This document shows, piece after piece, positions 1-9,625 of a DNA stretch of 21,246 bases (position 1 is the stretch's first letter; the number at the start of each line of letters is the position of its first letter). The notes below the pieces were generated by a model that ran no database searches, was not told the origin of the DNA, and saw nothing but the letters and a program-made list of their open reading frames with translations. The position numbers and the translations under genes are program-made. Source of the stretch: Deltaproteobacteria bacterium (GTDB lineage Bacteria > UBA10199 > SBBF01); assembly GCA_016207765.1 (NCBI GenBank), contig JACQOY010000178.1:1-21246 (forward strand), given 5' to 3'.

Positions 1-43
1 ATATTAGATAATTGATCATTAATGAAGGAAAGGAACGAAGGAT

Positions 44-262
44 ATGCCAGCCACAGGGACCATCAAGAATAATGTGCGTAAAATTCGCGAAGAGCTTTTG
101 ATGAGCAAGGCCGAACTGGGACGAAAAGCGGGACTTTCGGCGTTGACAATCGATCGGGTGGAATCGGGTATGGACTGCCGAATGGACACGAAGCGAAAGA
201 TCATTCTCGCGCTTGGGCTTAAACTGTCGGACAAAGACAAGGTGTTTCCGGAGAGTTCGTGA
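44..262 (+). CDS. Small XRE-type helix-turn-helix regulator
   Basis: This is a 72-residue protein made of almost nothing but one Cro/C1-type helix-turn-helix. The segment IREELLMSKAELGRKAGLS, followed by ALTIDRVESG (about residues 14-42), has the usual pattern of a scaffold helix, a positioning helix with the A-x-x-x-G turn, and a recognition helix. The basic tail MDTKRKIILALGL matches the fourth and fifth helices. There is no ligand or oligomerisation domain, so it probably acts as a dimeric DNA-binding protein or as an accessory to a larger regulator. The ATG at 44 follows purine-rich AAGGAA and GAAGGA segments that can serve as ribosome binding sites. A strong terminator lies immediately downstream, so it appears to be transcribed separately from aroC. 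Its target cannot be read from the sequence; control of the aro genes is only a guess from position. Confidence 0.8.
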   Translation: MPATGTIKNNVRKIREELLMSKAELGRKAGLSALTIDRVESGMDCRMDTKRKIILALGLKLSDKDKVFPESS

Positions 263-263
263 A

Positions 264-284
264 GCGTGAGGCGTGAAGCGTGAA
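264..284. repeat. Three tandem copies of heptamer GCGTGAR
   Basis: GCGTGAG, GCGTGAA and GCGTGAA follow each other without gaps directly after the TGA stop codon of the HTH gene (260-262). This is a short tandem repeat, not a protein or RNA gene. Two other short-period arrays of different sequence lie within the next 1.4 kb, which suggests a general habit of this genome rather than a specific binding site. Confidence 0.75.
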
Positions 285-291
285 GAGCCGG

Positions 292-320
292 GCCCACAAC
301 ATTTGTGGGCTTTTTTGTTT
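292..320 (+). terminator. Rho-independent terminator after the HTH gene
   Basis: A perfect 8-bp stem, GCCCACAA (292-299) with TTGTGGGC (303-310), closes a 3-nt loop (CAT). It is followed at once by TTTTTTGTTT (311-320). This is a textbook intrinsic terminator. It separates the HTH gene from aroC, so aroC must have its own promoter in the remaining 40-50 nt or rely on read-through. Confidence 0.93.
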
Positions 321-334
321 GATCGTCCGGTCGC

Positions 335-358
335 ACTATCGTACTGTCGAACTATCGA
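335..358. repeat. Three tandem copies of octamer ACTRTCGW before aroC
   Basis: ACTATCGT, ACTGTCGA and ACTATCGA are contiguous and end four bases before the aroC ATG at 363. The array occupies the place where a Shine-Dalgarno sequence would be expected, and none is visible. It is either a short tandem repeat of the same type as the one at 264-284 or, less likely, an operator array. Confidence 0.7.
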
Positions 359-362
359 ACCA

Positions 363-1532
363 ATGAGTTTACGTTATTTAACAGCAGGCGAATCACACGG
401 GCCGGGCCTGACCGCCATCCTCGAGGGTCTGCCATCGGGCCTTTCCGTCACCGTCGATCTGATCAATGAACAACTCGCGCGCCGTCAGATGGGGTACGGC
501 AGGGGGGGGCGGATGAAAATCGAGACCGACAAGGTCGAGATTACCGCCGGGGTCCGGCACGGCATGACCCTCGGTTCGCCGATTGCATTGTGGGTGGCCA
601 ATCGTGATTGGAAAAACTGGGCGGAAGAGATGAGTGTTGCGCCCGGCGATTTTAATCTCAAAAGACAGGTGACCTCCCCGCGCCCGGGGCATGCCGATCT
701 TGCCGGAGGCCTCAAGTACGATCACCGCGATTTGAGAAACATTCTTGAGCGGGCCTCCGCCCGGGAAACCACCGTGCGGGTGGCCGTTGGGGCGATCTGC
801 CGGCGTCTCATGACCGAATTCGGCGTGAAAATTGCCGGCCACGTCACCACTATTGGCGGAGTTGACACCACACTTTCCGAACTTCCGCCTCCGGATGAAA
901 TCGCCAAGAGGTCGGAGGCCGATCCGGTCCGTTGCATCGACCCCGAAGCGTCAAAACGGATGATCGCCAAGATTGATGAAGTGAAGAAAAAGGGGGATAC
1001 CGTGGGGGGAATCTTCGAGGTGATTATTTCCAATCTTCCCCCCGGGCTTGGGAGCCATGTCCAGTGGGACTCAAAACTCGACGGCCGTTTGGCGCAGGCG
1101 ATTTTGAGCATTCAGGCGATCAAAGGGGTGGAGTTTGGCGCCGGATTCGGCGAGGGCCGAAGGCCCGGTTCGGAGGCGCATGACGAGATATTCTACGACG
1201 ATCAAAATCGCCGCTTTTACCGGAAAACAAACCGGGCCGGCGGATTGGAGGGGGGGATGACCAACGGCGAACCGATTATCATTCGCGCCGTGATGAAGCC
1301 GATTTCCACCCTCTACCGGCCGCTTCATTCCGTCGATATTGAAACCAAAAAGGAACTCTCGGCGTCGGTTGAGCGCTCCGATACCTGCGCCGTTCCCGCC
1401 GCCAGCGTGATTGCCGAAAACGTGGCCGCCTTCGAGATCGCCCGCGCCTTTCTGGAAAAATTCGGGGGGGATTCCCTGCGCGAAGTCCGCCGGAATTATG
1501 AGGGATATTTGGAGCAGGTAAGGAATTATTAG
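363..1532 (+). CDS. aroC: Chorismate synthase
   Basis: The enzyme converts 5-enolpyruvylshikimate 3-phosphate to chorismate, the last shared step to aromatic amino acids, folate and quinones, in the cytoplasm. It needs reduced FMN. The protein of 389 residues starts MSLRYLTAGESHGPGL, which contains the family signature around GESHG (His12). Further recognisable parts are GRGGRMKIE, the RASARETTVRVAVGA block, GVEFGAGF and the C-terminal ERSDTCAVPAA segment. The length fits the longer group of bacterial AroC proteins. The ATG at 363 was chosen because homology begins exactly there. An in-frame GTG at 273 would run through the terminator hairpin and add 30 unlikely residues. No Shine-Dalgarno is visible before the ATG; an octamer repeat sits there. 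A run of eight G lies at 502-509 inside the coding sequence. The gene is first in an aroC-aroK-aroB-aroQ series. Confidence 0.97.
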   Translation: MSLRYLTAGESHGPGLTAILEGLPSGLSVTVDLINEQLARRQMGYGRGGRMKIETDKVEITAGVRHGMTLGSPIALWVANRDWKNWAEEMSVAPGDFNLKRQVTSPRPGHADLAGGLKYDHRDLRNILERASARETTVRVAVGAICRRLMTEFGVKIAGHVTTIGGVDTTLSELPPPDEIAKRSEADPVRCIDPEASKRMIAKIDEVKKKGDTVGGIFEVIISNLPPGLGSHVQWDSKLDGRLAQAILSIQAIKGVEFGAGFGEGRRPGSEAHDEIFYDDQNRRFYRKTNRAGGLEGGMTNGEPIIIRAVMKPISTLYRPLHSVDIETKKELSASVERSDTCAVPAASVIAENVAAFEIARAFLEKFGGDSLREVRRNYEGYLEQVRNY

Positions 1533-1540
1533 AGACCCGT

Positions 1541-1607
1541 GACCAGTGACCTGTGACCAGTGACCTGAAGCTTTTGGTCCCTGGTCCCTAGTCCCTTGTC
1601 ACTGGTC
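1541..1607. repeat. Repeat-rich inverted element between aroC and aroK
   Basis: GACCAGTGAC (1541-1550) is repeated directly at about 1555-1564 and returns as the perfect inverted copy GTCACTGGTC at 1598-1607. The middle holds degenerate copies of GGTCCCT/AGTCCCT. The whole 80-bp gap between aroC and aroK is therefore a short-period repeat able to fold into a hairpin. It contains no T-run, so it is not a standard terminator. It leaves no recognisable ribosome binding site before aroK. Confidence 0.8.
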
Positions 1608-1612
1608 GTCCG

Positions 1613-2173
1613 TTGTTGCAGAAAAATATTTATCTCACCGGTTTTATGGGAACGGGGAAGAGCACGGTCGGGGGGTTGTTGTCGGTTCGTCTGGGAATTC
1701 CCTTTGTCGATACCGATGTACAGATCGAGCTCACGATGGGTCTGCCCATCGACAAAATTTTTGCCAAAAAGGGGGGAGAGGACCTTTTTCGAGAAAATGA
1801 GCGGGAGGTTTTGAACCGTCTTCGTTTCCGGGCGCCGCTGGTTGTCGCCTGCGGCGGCGGGATGATCTTGAGCATTCTGAATCGCGAGGTTTTACGGGAG
1901 GGGATTTGGATCAATCTGAAGGCCTCCCCCGCCACGATCATGGACCGGATCGGCTTAAACCAAAGCCACCCAGTGGCAAGCCACTTGGTGGCAAGCCGTC
2001 CGCTCTTGGGCAAGAAGGTGAAAAGGGAGGAAGTGGAAAATCTGCTTTTGAAACGGCAACCCTATTACGAGTTGGCACCCCATCAGGTTGGTACCGATGG
2101 CTTGAGCCCGGAAGGGGTTCTGACGCCGGTTCTCAAAATTGTGCTCACTCAAATCCTGCGAGTCGGCGTATGA
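1613..2173 (+). CDS. aroK: Shikimate kinase with extended lid
   Basis: It phosphorylates shikimate at the 3-hydroxyl with ATP in the cytoplasm. Visible motifs are the Walker A loop GFMGTGKST (residues 10-18), the shikimate-binding FVDTD (Asp33/Asp35), FRENE (Arg60), the CGGGM loop (80-84) and the lid Arg in SRPLL (Arg129). Family members usually have about 165-175 residues; this one has 186. The excess is explained by ten residues, SHPVASHLVA (118-127), placed between Arg112 and Arg129 and encoded by a 30-bp palindromic tandem repeat. Removing them restores the usual spacing of the lid. The only in-frame start before Walker A is TTG, at 1613 or 1616, because a TAG lies upstream at 1589-1591. 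No Shine-Dalgarno is seen. The stop overlaps the aroB start (ATGA), which implies translational coupling. Confidence 0.93.
   Translation: MLQKNIYLTGFMGTGKSTVGGLLSVRLGIPFVDTDVQIELTMGLPIDKIFAKKGGEDLFRENEREVLNRLRFRAPLVVACGGGMILSILNREVLREGIWINLKASPATIMDRIGLNQSHPVASHLVASRPLLGKKVKREEVENLLLKRQPYYELAPHQVGTDGLSPEGVLTPVLKIVLTQILRVGV
1964..1993. repeat. In-frame 2 x 15-bp palindromic repeat inside aroK
   Basis: Two adjacent 15-nt units differ at only three central positions. Each is a small palindrome: GCCAC-CCA-GTGGC and GCCAC-TTG-GTGGC. Together they also form a larger inverted repeat, GCCACC...GGTGGC (1965-1992). The 30 bp equal exactly ten codons (residues 118-127) and fall in frame in the lid loop of shikimate kinase. 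Confidence 0.85.
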
Positions 2174-3234
2174 AAACCATTCGTGTTTCCTTGGGCCCCC
2201 GAAGTTATCCCATCACCATTGGAAAAGGGGCGATCCGCAGTCTGCCCGGTGGCTTGAAGAAGTTTTTTCCCTCTGATCGTTATGTCATTCTTACCAATCG
2301 GACGATTGCCCGCCTTTATCGCCCCCGGATCCGGCGAATTTTGAAAACGACGAAACCGCTCGGCTGGATTGTCATCCCGGACGGGGAGCGTCATAAAAAT
2401 CCCAAAACCGTCGCCGGAATTTATGAACGTTTGGTTCAACTTAAGGCCGACCGCAAGACGGGACTTGTGGCTCTGGGGGGAGGAGTGGTCGGCGATATCG
2501 GCGGTTTTGTCGCCGCCACCTGGCTTCGGGGCATTCCGTATATCCAGGTTCCAACTACCCTTTTGGCGCAGGTCGATTCCAGCGTCGGCGGAAAAACCGG
2601 AGTCGATCTCAGCTCCGGCAAAAATCTGGTCGGGGCCTTCCATCAACCCGTCTGGGTTTTGATCGACACCAATTTTTTGCGCACAGTCCCACGGCGCGAA
2701 TTTTTGTGCGGCTTGAGCGAGGTGGTGAAATACGGCATCATCCGTGATGAATCATTCTTTCGGTTTCTGGAAAAAAATATTGGAAAGATCTTGAACCTCG
2801 ATCATAATGCGCTGATACATATCATCGGCCGGTCGCTTAAAATCAAGGCCGACATTGTTTCGAGGGATGAAAGAGAAAGCGGTTTGCGGTCGCTTCTCAA
2901 TTTCGGCCATACACTGGGGCATGCCATCGAAACCCTTTCCGGTTATCGCAGGATTCATCACGGCGAAGCGGTAAGCCGGGGAATGGTTTATTCAGCCGTT
3001 GTTTCCTATGAGCGGGGGCTTTGCCCGATGGGCGTGGTTGACCGTATCTACAACCTCTTGCGGAAAATCGGTCTGCCGGTCAGGTGGCCCGATTATTCGA
3101 AGAAGGCGTATGCGCGGGTGATGGCGGCCGACAAAAAGGCGGTGGGGGAAAAAATACGGTATATCGGCATCAGGGGAATCGGCCGATCGGTGGTGTTGCC
3201 GCTGACGGTGGAGGAGATTACAAGGTATTTATGA
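2170..3234 (+). CDS. aroB: 3-dehydroquinate synthase
   Basis: It converts DAHP to 3-dehydroquinate using NAD and a divalent metal. The 354-residue protein has the NAD-binding [13 protein letters not shown] (residues 103-115), [16 protein letters not shown] (128-143), the [13 protein letters not shown] segment, the metal ligand region [12 protein letters not shown], and the later [11 protein letters not shown] and [10 protein letters not shown] metal-binding histidines. Every landmark of the family is present and the length is normal. The start ATG at 2170 overlaps the aroK stop by 4 nt. Homology begins right there ([18 protein letters not shown]), although the frame stays open far upstream through aroK. 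The stop overlaps the aroQ start in the same ATGA manner. Confidence 0.97.
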   Translation: MKTIRVSLGPRSYPITIGKGAIRSLPGGLKKFFPSDRYVILTNRTIARLYRPRIRRILKTTKPLGWIVIPDGERHKNPKTVAGIYERLVQLKADRKTGLVALGGGVVGDIGGFVAATWLRGIPYIQVPTTLLAQVDSSVGGKTGVDLSSGKNLVGAFHQPVWVLIDTNFLRTVPRREFLCGLSEVVKYGIIRDESFFRFLEKNIGKILNLDHNALIHIIGRSLKIKADIVSRDERESGLRSLLNFGHTLGHAIETLSGYRRIHHGEAVSRGMVYSAVVSYERGLCPMGVVDRIYNLLRKIGLPVRWPDYSKKAYARVMAADKKAVGEKIRYIGIRGIGRSVVLPLTVEEITRYL

Positions 3235-3680
3235 AAAAAAAGAAGCTCAAAATACTTATTCTCCATGGCCCCAACCTGAATCTCTTGGGGGGGCGCGAAA
3301 CAGGCATTTACGGAAAAACGACCCTCAAGGAGATTGATGCCCTCCTTAAAAAAAAGGGAAAGGAGATTGGGGCTGAAGTGAGTTCGTTCCAGTCGAATTC
3401 GGAAGGGGCCCTTGTCGAAAAAATCCAGAAGGCCGCCAAAAAGTTCGACGGAATTGTCATCAATCCGGCGGCCTACACGCATACGAGCGTCGCGCTCCGC
3501 GATGCGATCGGCGCCGTTTCCATTCCGGTGGTGGAGGTTCATTTGTCCAACATCTACCAGCGTGAGGATTTTCGCCATCACTCGTTTGTCGCCCCGGTGG
3601 CCCGCGGACAGATTTGCGGCTTCGGCATTAATAGCTATTTGCTGGGGCTTACAGCGGTGGTAGAATTGGCAATGGCTTAG
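3231..3680 (+). CDS. aroQ: Type II 3-dehydroquinate dehydratase
   Basis: It dehydrates 3-dehydroquinate to 3-dehydroshikimate; the type II enzyme is a dodecamer unrelated to AroD. The 149-residue protein shows HGPNLNLLG (12-20), the catalytic loop with Arg22 and Tyr27 (RETGIYG), [25 protein letters not shown] and [18 protein letters not shown], all typical of AroQ. The ATG at 3231 overlaps the aroB stop by 4 nt. It is followed by eight consecutive A bases, giving the lysine-rich start MKKKKLK. GGAGGAG about 20 nt upstream and AAGG at about 8 nt may serve as ribosome binding sites. It is the last of the four clustered aro genes. Confidence 0.97.
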   Translation: MKKKKLKILILHGPNLNLLGGRETGIYGKTTLKEIDALLKKKGKEIGAEVSSFQSNSEGALVEKIQKAAKKFDGIVINPAAYTHTSVALRDAIGAVSIPVVEVHLSNIYQREDFRHHSFVAPVARGQICGFGINSYLLGLTAVVELAMA

Positions 3681-3691
3681 GTGGTTCAATA

Positions 3692-3816
3692 GCAAACAAA
3701 GAGAATCCTTTTGGCGAAGTAATTTTCGTTCCCGCCGGTTCCGTCCGCCGGCGAGACAAACCACCTCTTAAGCGGCTTACGAAAATTGCGAAGACAAAAG
3801 AACTCTCTTTGTTTGC
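3692..3816. repeat. 125-bp element with about 38-bp terminal inverted repeats
   Basis: The outer 13 bases, GCAAACAAAGAGA (3692-3704) and TCTCTTTGTTTGC (3804-3816), are perfect inverted copies. By hand alignment the arms continue to about 38 bp with 31 matches. The centre has a GC-rich hairpin, CGCCGG (3733-3738) with CCGGCG (3748-3753). The element fills nearly all of the 143-nt gap between aroQ and the TPR gene. It encodes nothing and has no obvious target-site duplication. It resembles a MITE or another non-autonomous palindromic repeat. In RNA it would form a long hairpin in the middle of a possible operon. It ends only 7 nt before the next ATG. Confidence 0.75.
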
Positions 3817-3823
3817 AAGGTAA

Positions 3824-5871
<2,048 letters not shown>

Positions 5872-7035
5872 TTATTTGATCAGGCTTTTAAGTTGTTCCA
5901 CCTTGCCGGTCTTCTCCCAGGCAAATTCTGGTTCCAAACGGCCGAAGTGGCCATAGTTCGATGTCTTGCGATAAATCGGCCGTCGCAGATCGAGTTCACG
6001 GATGATATTGGCCGGCTTGAAACTGAAAATTTCGCGTGCCGCCAATTCGATCTTTTCGTGCGCCACCTTGCCGGTGCCGAATGTGTTGACCATGAGGGAA
6101 ACCGGTTCGGGATAGCCGATAGCATACGCTACCTGCAGTTCGCACCGTTCCGCGAGCCCCGCCGCCACGATGGTTTTGGCCACATGGCGGGCCATGTAGC
6201 AGGCCGAACGGTCGACCTTGGTCGGGTCTTTTCCCGAAAAGGCGCCGCCGCCGTGCCGCCCCATCCCGCCATAGGTATCGACGATGATTTTCCGCCCTGT
6301 CAGCCCGCAATCGCCGTGCGGTCCACCGACGATGAACCGGCCGGTCGGGTTGACGAAATATCGGGTGTTTGATTTCAACAACGTTTTGGGAAGGGATTTT
6401 TTGATGACCTCTTCGACAACGGCTTCTTTGATGGTTTCATGCGAAACATCCGGGGTATGCTGGGTGGAGATAACCACTGTGTCGATCCGCACCGGCTTGT
6501 CGTTTTGATATTCGATGGTTACCTGGGATTTGCCGTCCGGACGCAGGAATTTCAGCACCCCCTTTTTGCGGGCCTCCGACAACCGATGGGTCAGCCGATG
6601 GGCAAAGGCAATCGGCATCGGCATCAATTCCGCGGTTTCGTTGCAGGCATAACCGAACATGAGCCCCTGATCGCCCGCTCCCTGCTCTTTGAAAAGACCC
6701 TCTCCCTCGGTTACTCCCTGGGAGATGTCGGGGGATTGTTCGTCGAGGCGCACCATGACTTCGCAGGTTCCGGCATCGAACCCGATCTCCGGATCGGTAT
6801 AGCCGATATCACGGACCACGTCGCGCACCGTTTTTTCAGCGTCGAATTTTGATTTGGTGGTGATTTCTCCGGCCACAACAACGAGCCCGGTGGTGGCCAG
6901 GGTTTCGCAGGCGACCCGCGAAGCCGAATCCTGACTGAGGCAGGCATCGAGAATCCCGTCCGAGATCTGGTCGCAGACCTTATCCGGATGTCCCTCGGTT
7001 ACCGATTCGGAAGTAAAGAGATAATTGTTGGTCAT
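5872..7035 (-). CDS. metK: S-adenosylmethionine synthetase
   Basis: It makes SAM from methionine and ATP in the cytoplasm. The 387-residue protein contains the ATP/metal motif SVTEGHPDK (about 11-19), [15 protein letters not shown], the P-loop-like [22 protein letters not shown] segment and the C-terminal HFGR. Length and motifs are normal. The start at 7035 ([12 protein letters not shown]) was chosen because homology begins there and because the minus strand carries GAAAGGA about 9 nt upstream. The frame remains open for 22 more codons, but those look unrelated to the family. It is followed by ahcY. Upstream lies ptsI, 92 nt away, with a possible promoter in between. No SAM riboswitch fold was recognised in that gap. 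Confidence 0.97.
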   Translation of the reverse strand: MTNNYLFTSESVTEGHPDKVCDQISDGILDACLSQDSASRVACETLATTGLVVVAGEITTKSKFDAEKTVRDVVRDIGYTDPEIGFDAGTCEVMVRLDEQSPDISQGVTEGEGLFKEQGAGDQGLMFGYACNETAELMPMPIAFAHRLTHRLSEARKKGVLKFLRPDGKSQVTIEYQNDKPVRIDTVVISTQHTPDVSHETIKEAVVEEVIKKSLPKTLLKSNTRYFVNPTGRFIVGGPHGDCGLTGRKIIVDTYGGMGRHGGGAFSGKDPTKVDRSACYMARHVAKTIVAAGLAERCELQVAYAIGYPEPVSLMVNTFGTGKVAHEKIELAAREIFSFKPANIIRELDLRRPIYRKTSNYGHFGRLEPEFAWEKTGKVEQLKSLIK

Positions 7036-7068
7036 CGGTTTATTCCTTTCTTTTTGGAAGGTTCTCCC

Positions 7069-7095
7069 TCTATATGGTTTTTTTTTGGGTGTCAA
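7069..7095 (-). promoter_or_regulatory. Possible sigma-70 promoter for metK-ahcY
   Basis: Read on the minus strand, a perfect TTGACA (7095-7090) is followed after 15 nt, including nine consecutive A, by TATAGA (7074-7069). Transcription would begin about 25 nt before the metK ribosome binding site. The -10 box matches at four of six positions and the spacer is 2 nt short of ideal, so this is a candidate only. Confidence 0.35.
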
Positions 7096-7127
7096 ATTCA
7101 AAACCCCTGGTTGCTTAACAATGGAAC

Positions 7128-8936
7128 CTACTGAAAGTATTCAGGAAACAGGTCATGCATCTTGTTTTCCAGGATTCTTTCGTTCTCTTTGTACGAATCG
7201 GAGGCCAAAACATCGCTTAAAAGCTTTTGCGTGTCGGTCAAACGGGTCATCCGGAGTATCTTCTTGAGTTTCGGTATCGAAGCGGGATTCATGCTCAACC
7301 GGTTAAAACCCATGGCGATGAGAACCAAAAGGTACAAAGGCTCCCCCGCCATTTCGCCGCAGATGGTTACCTCTTTGCCGAACCTTTCGGCCGTATCCAT
7401 GATTTGTTTCAAGGTCCGAATCACCGAAGGGTGGAGAGGATTGTAGAGGTAAGATACCAGTTCGTTGGTCCGATCAACCGCCAAAAGGTATTGGATGAGA
7501 TCGTTGGTCCCCACGGAGAAAAAGTCGGCCTCTTGCGCCAGGAGATCGATCTCGATGGCCGCCGCAGGGGTTTCAATCATCACTCCCAGGGGGACATGGT
7601 CGGGGACCCTGACTTTTTCCCTCTTCAACCCGGCGATGACCTCGCGAAAAATTTTTTTGATCTTCCTGAATTCATCAAGGCTTGAAATCATCGGCAGGCA
7701 GATTTTGAGGTTTCCTTCAGTGGCCGCGCGGAGGAGGGCGCGTAACTGGCGGACAAAAATATCCCGTTCGCGCAGGCAAAGCCGTACCGCCCTCAAACCC
7801 ATGGCCGGGTTGATCTGATCGGCGTAGTCGTTGTGCGCCGAAATTTTGTCGGCGCCCAGGTCGATGGTGCGGATGGTCACCTCGAGGGGTTTTAATTTTT
7901 TGAGCACCGTTTTGTAGATTTCTTCCTGCTCCTCCTCCGTGGGGGGGGAGGGACGGTCGAGAAAAAGGAACTCCGTGCGGTAGAGACCGACCCCTTCGGC
8001 GCCGTAGGCCTTGATAAATTCCATTTCATCGGGAAGTTCCATGTTGGCCAGTATCTTGATGTTCGACCCGTCGATTGTTTTCGATTCGAACCGGGCCTCT
8101 TTTTTCATCTTAAGGTCGAGCTCAATCTGCGTTTTCCGGGTTTTCTGGAATTTTTCCAGTTCGCTGGCCCGTGGGTTGATGATGATTTCCCCCGTTTCGC
8201 CGTTGACAATCATCATATTACCTTCCCCGACCCGGTCGAAAACGGCGTCAATGCCGACGATCGAAGGAATTTTCAGCGAACGGGCCACAATGGCGGTATG
8301 GGAATTAAGACCCCCGCGTTCGGTCACAAAACCGGCGATTTTGGTGCGGATCAGCTGGATGGTTTCCGCCGGCGAAAGGTCGTAGGCCACAACCACCGAT
8401 CCCGGTTCCACTTTCTTGGACAACCCCTGGTCCTGTCCCGCCAGGTTTCGCTGGATGGCATTTTCGATATAATCGATGTCATATTTGCGTTCGCGCAGAT
8501 AGGTCTGGCTTATTTTTGAGAAGGCCTGTTTGATTTCCGCAATTGTTTTGTTCAATGCCCATTCGGCATTGATGTGTTCTTTTTCGATTGCGGAAACGGC
8601 GTTGCGCACGAGCAGTTCATCCTGGAGCAAAAGGATGTGCGAGTCGATGATGGAAATGGGATCACGGCTGTCGATCCGGCAGAGCTTTGTCTTGATTTCA
8701 TCCATCTGGTTTTTGCATTGTGAGAGGGCTTTTCGGAAACGCTGGACCTCGTTTTTGGTCTCACTGTCGTTGATCCAGTATTTGGGAAAAGAAACCGATC
8801 GGGCGCCATAGAGGACCGCTTTCCCGATGGCAATACCCCGCCCCACCGGATCCCCCTTGAAGACCCGCCTTTGTCCGCCGCCGCCGGATTTCGGAGAAGC
8901 AAGGGCCCGCGTTGTTTTTGCAGTTCTATTTTTCAT
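7128..8936 (-). CDS. ptsI: PTS enzyme I (phosphoenolpyruvate-protein phosphotransferase)
   Basis: It takes phosphate from phosphoenolpyruvate onto its own His and passes it to HPr. The 602-residue protein has an N-terminal domain with the phospho-His in [11 protein letters not shown] (His213) and a linker. A PEP-binding barrel follows with GLYRTEFLF (317-325), [10 protein letters not shown] (451-460), [18 protein letters not shown] (472-489) and the catalytic Cys526 in TICGEMAG. It is about 25 residues longer than the E. coli enzyme at the N-terminus because of a basic, Gly-rich leader. Its ATG lies inside the end of ptsH (11-nt overlap), so translation is likely coupled. With HPr and an EIIA-like protein but no membrane EIIB/C/D nearby, it probably serves a regulatory phosphorelay rather than sugar import; that is inference from context. 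Confidence 0.96.
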   Translation of the reverse strand: MKNRTAKTTRALASPKSGGGGQRRVFKGDPVGRGIAIGKAVLYGARSVSFPKYWINDSETKNEVQRFRKALSQCKNQMDEIKTKLCRIDSRDPISIIDSHILLLQDELLVRNAVSAIEKEHINAEWALNKTIAEIKQAFSKISQTYLRERKYDIDYIENAIQRNLAGQDQGLSKKVEPGSVVVAYDLSPAETIQLIRTKIAGFVTERGGLNSHTAIVARSLKIPSIVGIDAVFDRVGEGNMMIVNGETGEIIINPRASELEKFQKTRKTQIELDLKMKKEARFESKTIDGSNIKILANMELPDEMEFIKAYGAEGVGLYRTEFLFLDRPSPPTEEEQEEIYKTVLKKLKPLEVTIRTIDLGADKISAHNDYADQINPAMGLRAVRLCLRERDIFVRQLRALLRAATEGNLKICLPMISSLDEFRKIKKIFREVIAGLKREKVRVPDHVPLGVMIETPAAAIEIDLLAQEADFFSVGTNDLIQYLLAVDRTNELVSYLYNPLHPSVIRTLKQIMDTAERFGKEVTICGEMAGEPLYLLVLIAMGFNRLSMNPASIPKLKKILRMTRLTDTQKLLSDVLASDSYKENERILENKMHDLFPEYFQ

Positions 8937-9195
8937 TAAACCCCCTGGCGATCAGGGTGGATAGTTTTTCCAGGGCCTCGGAGGCGTCGGGTCCCTGCGC
9001 TTCGATGATAATGCGGCTCCCGCACGGGGCGGCCAGCATCAAAAGACCCATGATGCTTTTGCCGTTGATCCGGTTTTTCCCTTTCGTGACGAAAATTTCG
9101 GCCCGAAACCGGTTGGCCGTTTTGACAAACAGGGCGGCCGCCCGCGCATGCAAGCCCAATTTGTTGACGATTTTGAGTGTTTTGGAAGCGGTCAT
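8926..9195 (-). CDS. ptsH: HPr phosphocarrier protein
   Basis: This is an 89-residue HPr that carries phosphate from enzyme I to EIIA proteins. The catalytic His16 lies in NKLGLHARAAALF, and the regulatory serine motif is NGKSIMGLLMLAAP (Ser47, equivalent to Ser46). Keeping the whole serine motif suggests that an HPr kinase/phosphorylase may exist elsewhere in the genome; none is in this window. No Shine-Dalgarno is obvious before the ATG, which lies 9 nt after the stop of the EIIA gene, so translation may depend on coupling. The gene overlaps ptsI by 11 nt. Confidence 0.96.
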   Translation of the reverse strand: MTASKTLKIVNKLGLHARAAALFVKTANRFRAEIFVTKGKNRINGKSIMGLLMLAAPCGSRIIIEAQGPDASEALEKLSTLIARGFNEK

Positions 9196-9204
9196 TTTAT
9201 TTGT

Positions 9205-9609
9205 TTAACAGCAAATGGAACGTTTTGTACCGAGATGATTGATGTGTGTGCGGCCATATTGTTCGATGAAGGGGGCCAGTTGCTTAAGCGACATTATCTT
9301 GTTCACCGAACCGAGCTTGACCAGCATGGCCAGGTTGAAACCGGTGATGAGCTCGACGGTGCCCTTCTTCAAAAAACGCCGGCAGACGTTGCACTGGGTC
9401 GATCCGAACATATCGTACAGAAGAAGGACGCCCCCTTTTGCCTTCACCTTGTCAATGGCCCTTTTCAAGGCAGTGGCCATGCGGGTATCGGAAGTGCCCG
9501 GTTTAAGGACAACCGTTGTAAACCCTTGCAAGCGACCCAGGAGACGGCGTGCCGTCTTCATCATCTCGCAACCTTCCCTGTTTTCGGATACGAGTACAAT
9601 TCCAACCAT
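9205..9609 (-). CDS. Mannose-family PTS EIIA-like protein lacking the phospho-His
   Basis: The 134-residue protein matches the EIIA(Man) fold: MVGIVLVSEN at the start, KTARRLLG, a PG turn, GGVLLLYDMFGSTQCN, and ELITGFNLAMLVKL. EIIA(Man) proteins normally have His at the position of Glu9 (pattern IVxxSH or IVxxTH), where HPr delivers phosphate. Here the residue is Glu. The second active-site element, normally D-x-[FW]-G-G-S-P, keeps its Asp66 but reads DMFGSTQ. The protein therefore probably cannot be phosphorylated in the usual way and may be a regulatory or decoy subunit; this is inference. The ATG at 9609 was preferred to an in-frame TTG at 9645, which lies inside the end of aroE and would add residues outside the family. 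It sits 16 nt after aroE and 9 nt before ptsH. Confidence 0.85.
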   Translation of the reverse strand: MVGIVLVSENREGCEMMKTARRLLGRLQGFTTVVLKPGTSDTRMATALKRAIDKVKAKGGVLLLYDMFGSTQCNVCRRFLKKGTVELITGFNLAMLVKLGSVNKIMSLKQLAPFIEQYGRTHINHLGTKRSICC

Positions 9610-9625
9610 AGGTGATTTGTAATCC

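Noticed and set aside
264..358. CRISPR-like array
   Set aside because: The repeat units are 7-8 nt with no spacers and no cas genes are present; they are short tandem repeats.
273..362. Upstream GTG start for AroC
   Set aside because: It would translate through the intrinsic terminator and a tandem repeat and add 30 residues with no family similarity; homology begins at the ATG at 363.
502..509. G8 tract in aroC (and G7 tracts in aroC and aroQ) as phase-variation switches
   Set aside because: The genes encode central metabolism, the frames are intact, and runs of G are common in this DNA because of GGG glycine codons. Switching of chorismate synthase is implausible without population data.
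3231..3245. Run of eight A just after the aroQ ATG as a programmed slippage site
   Set aside because: It simply encodes the lysine-rich start; a shift would abolish the protein and no alternative product is apparent.
7036..7127. SAM or SAH riboswitch ahead of metK-ahcY
   Set aside because: The 92-nt gap lacks the conserved cores and stems of the SAM/SAH riboswitch classes that I can recognise; it is dominated by an A-run and a possible promoter.
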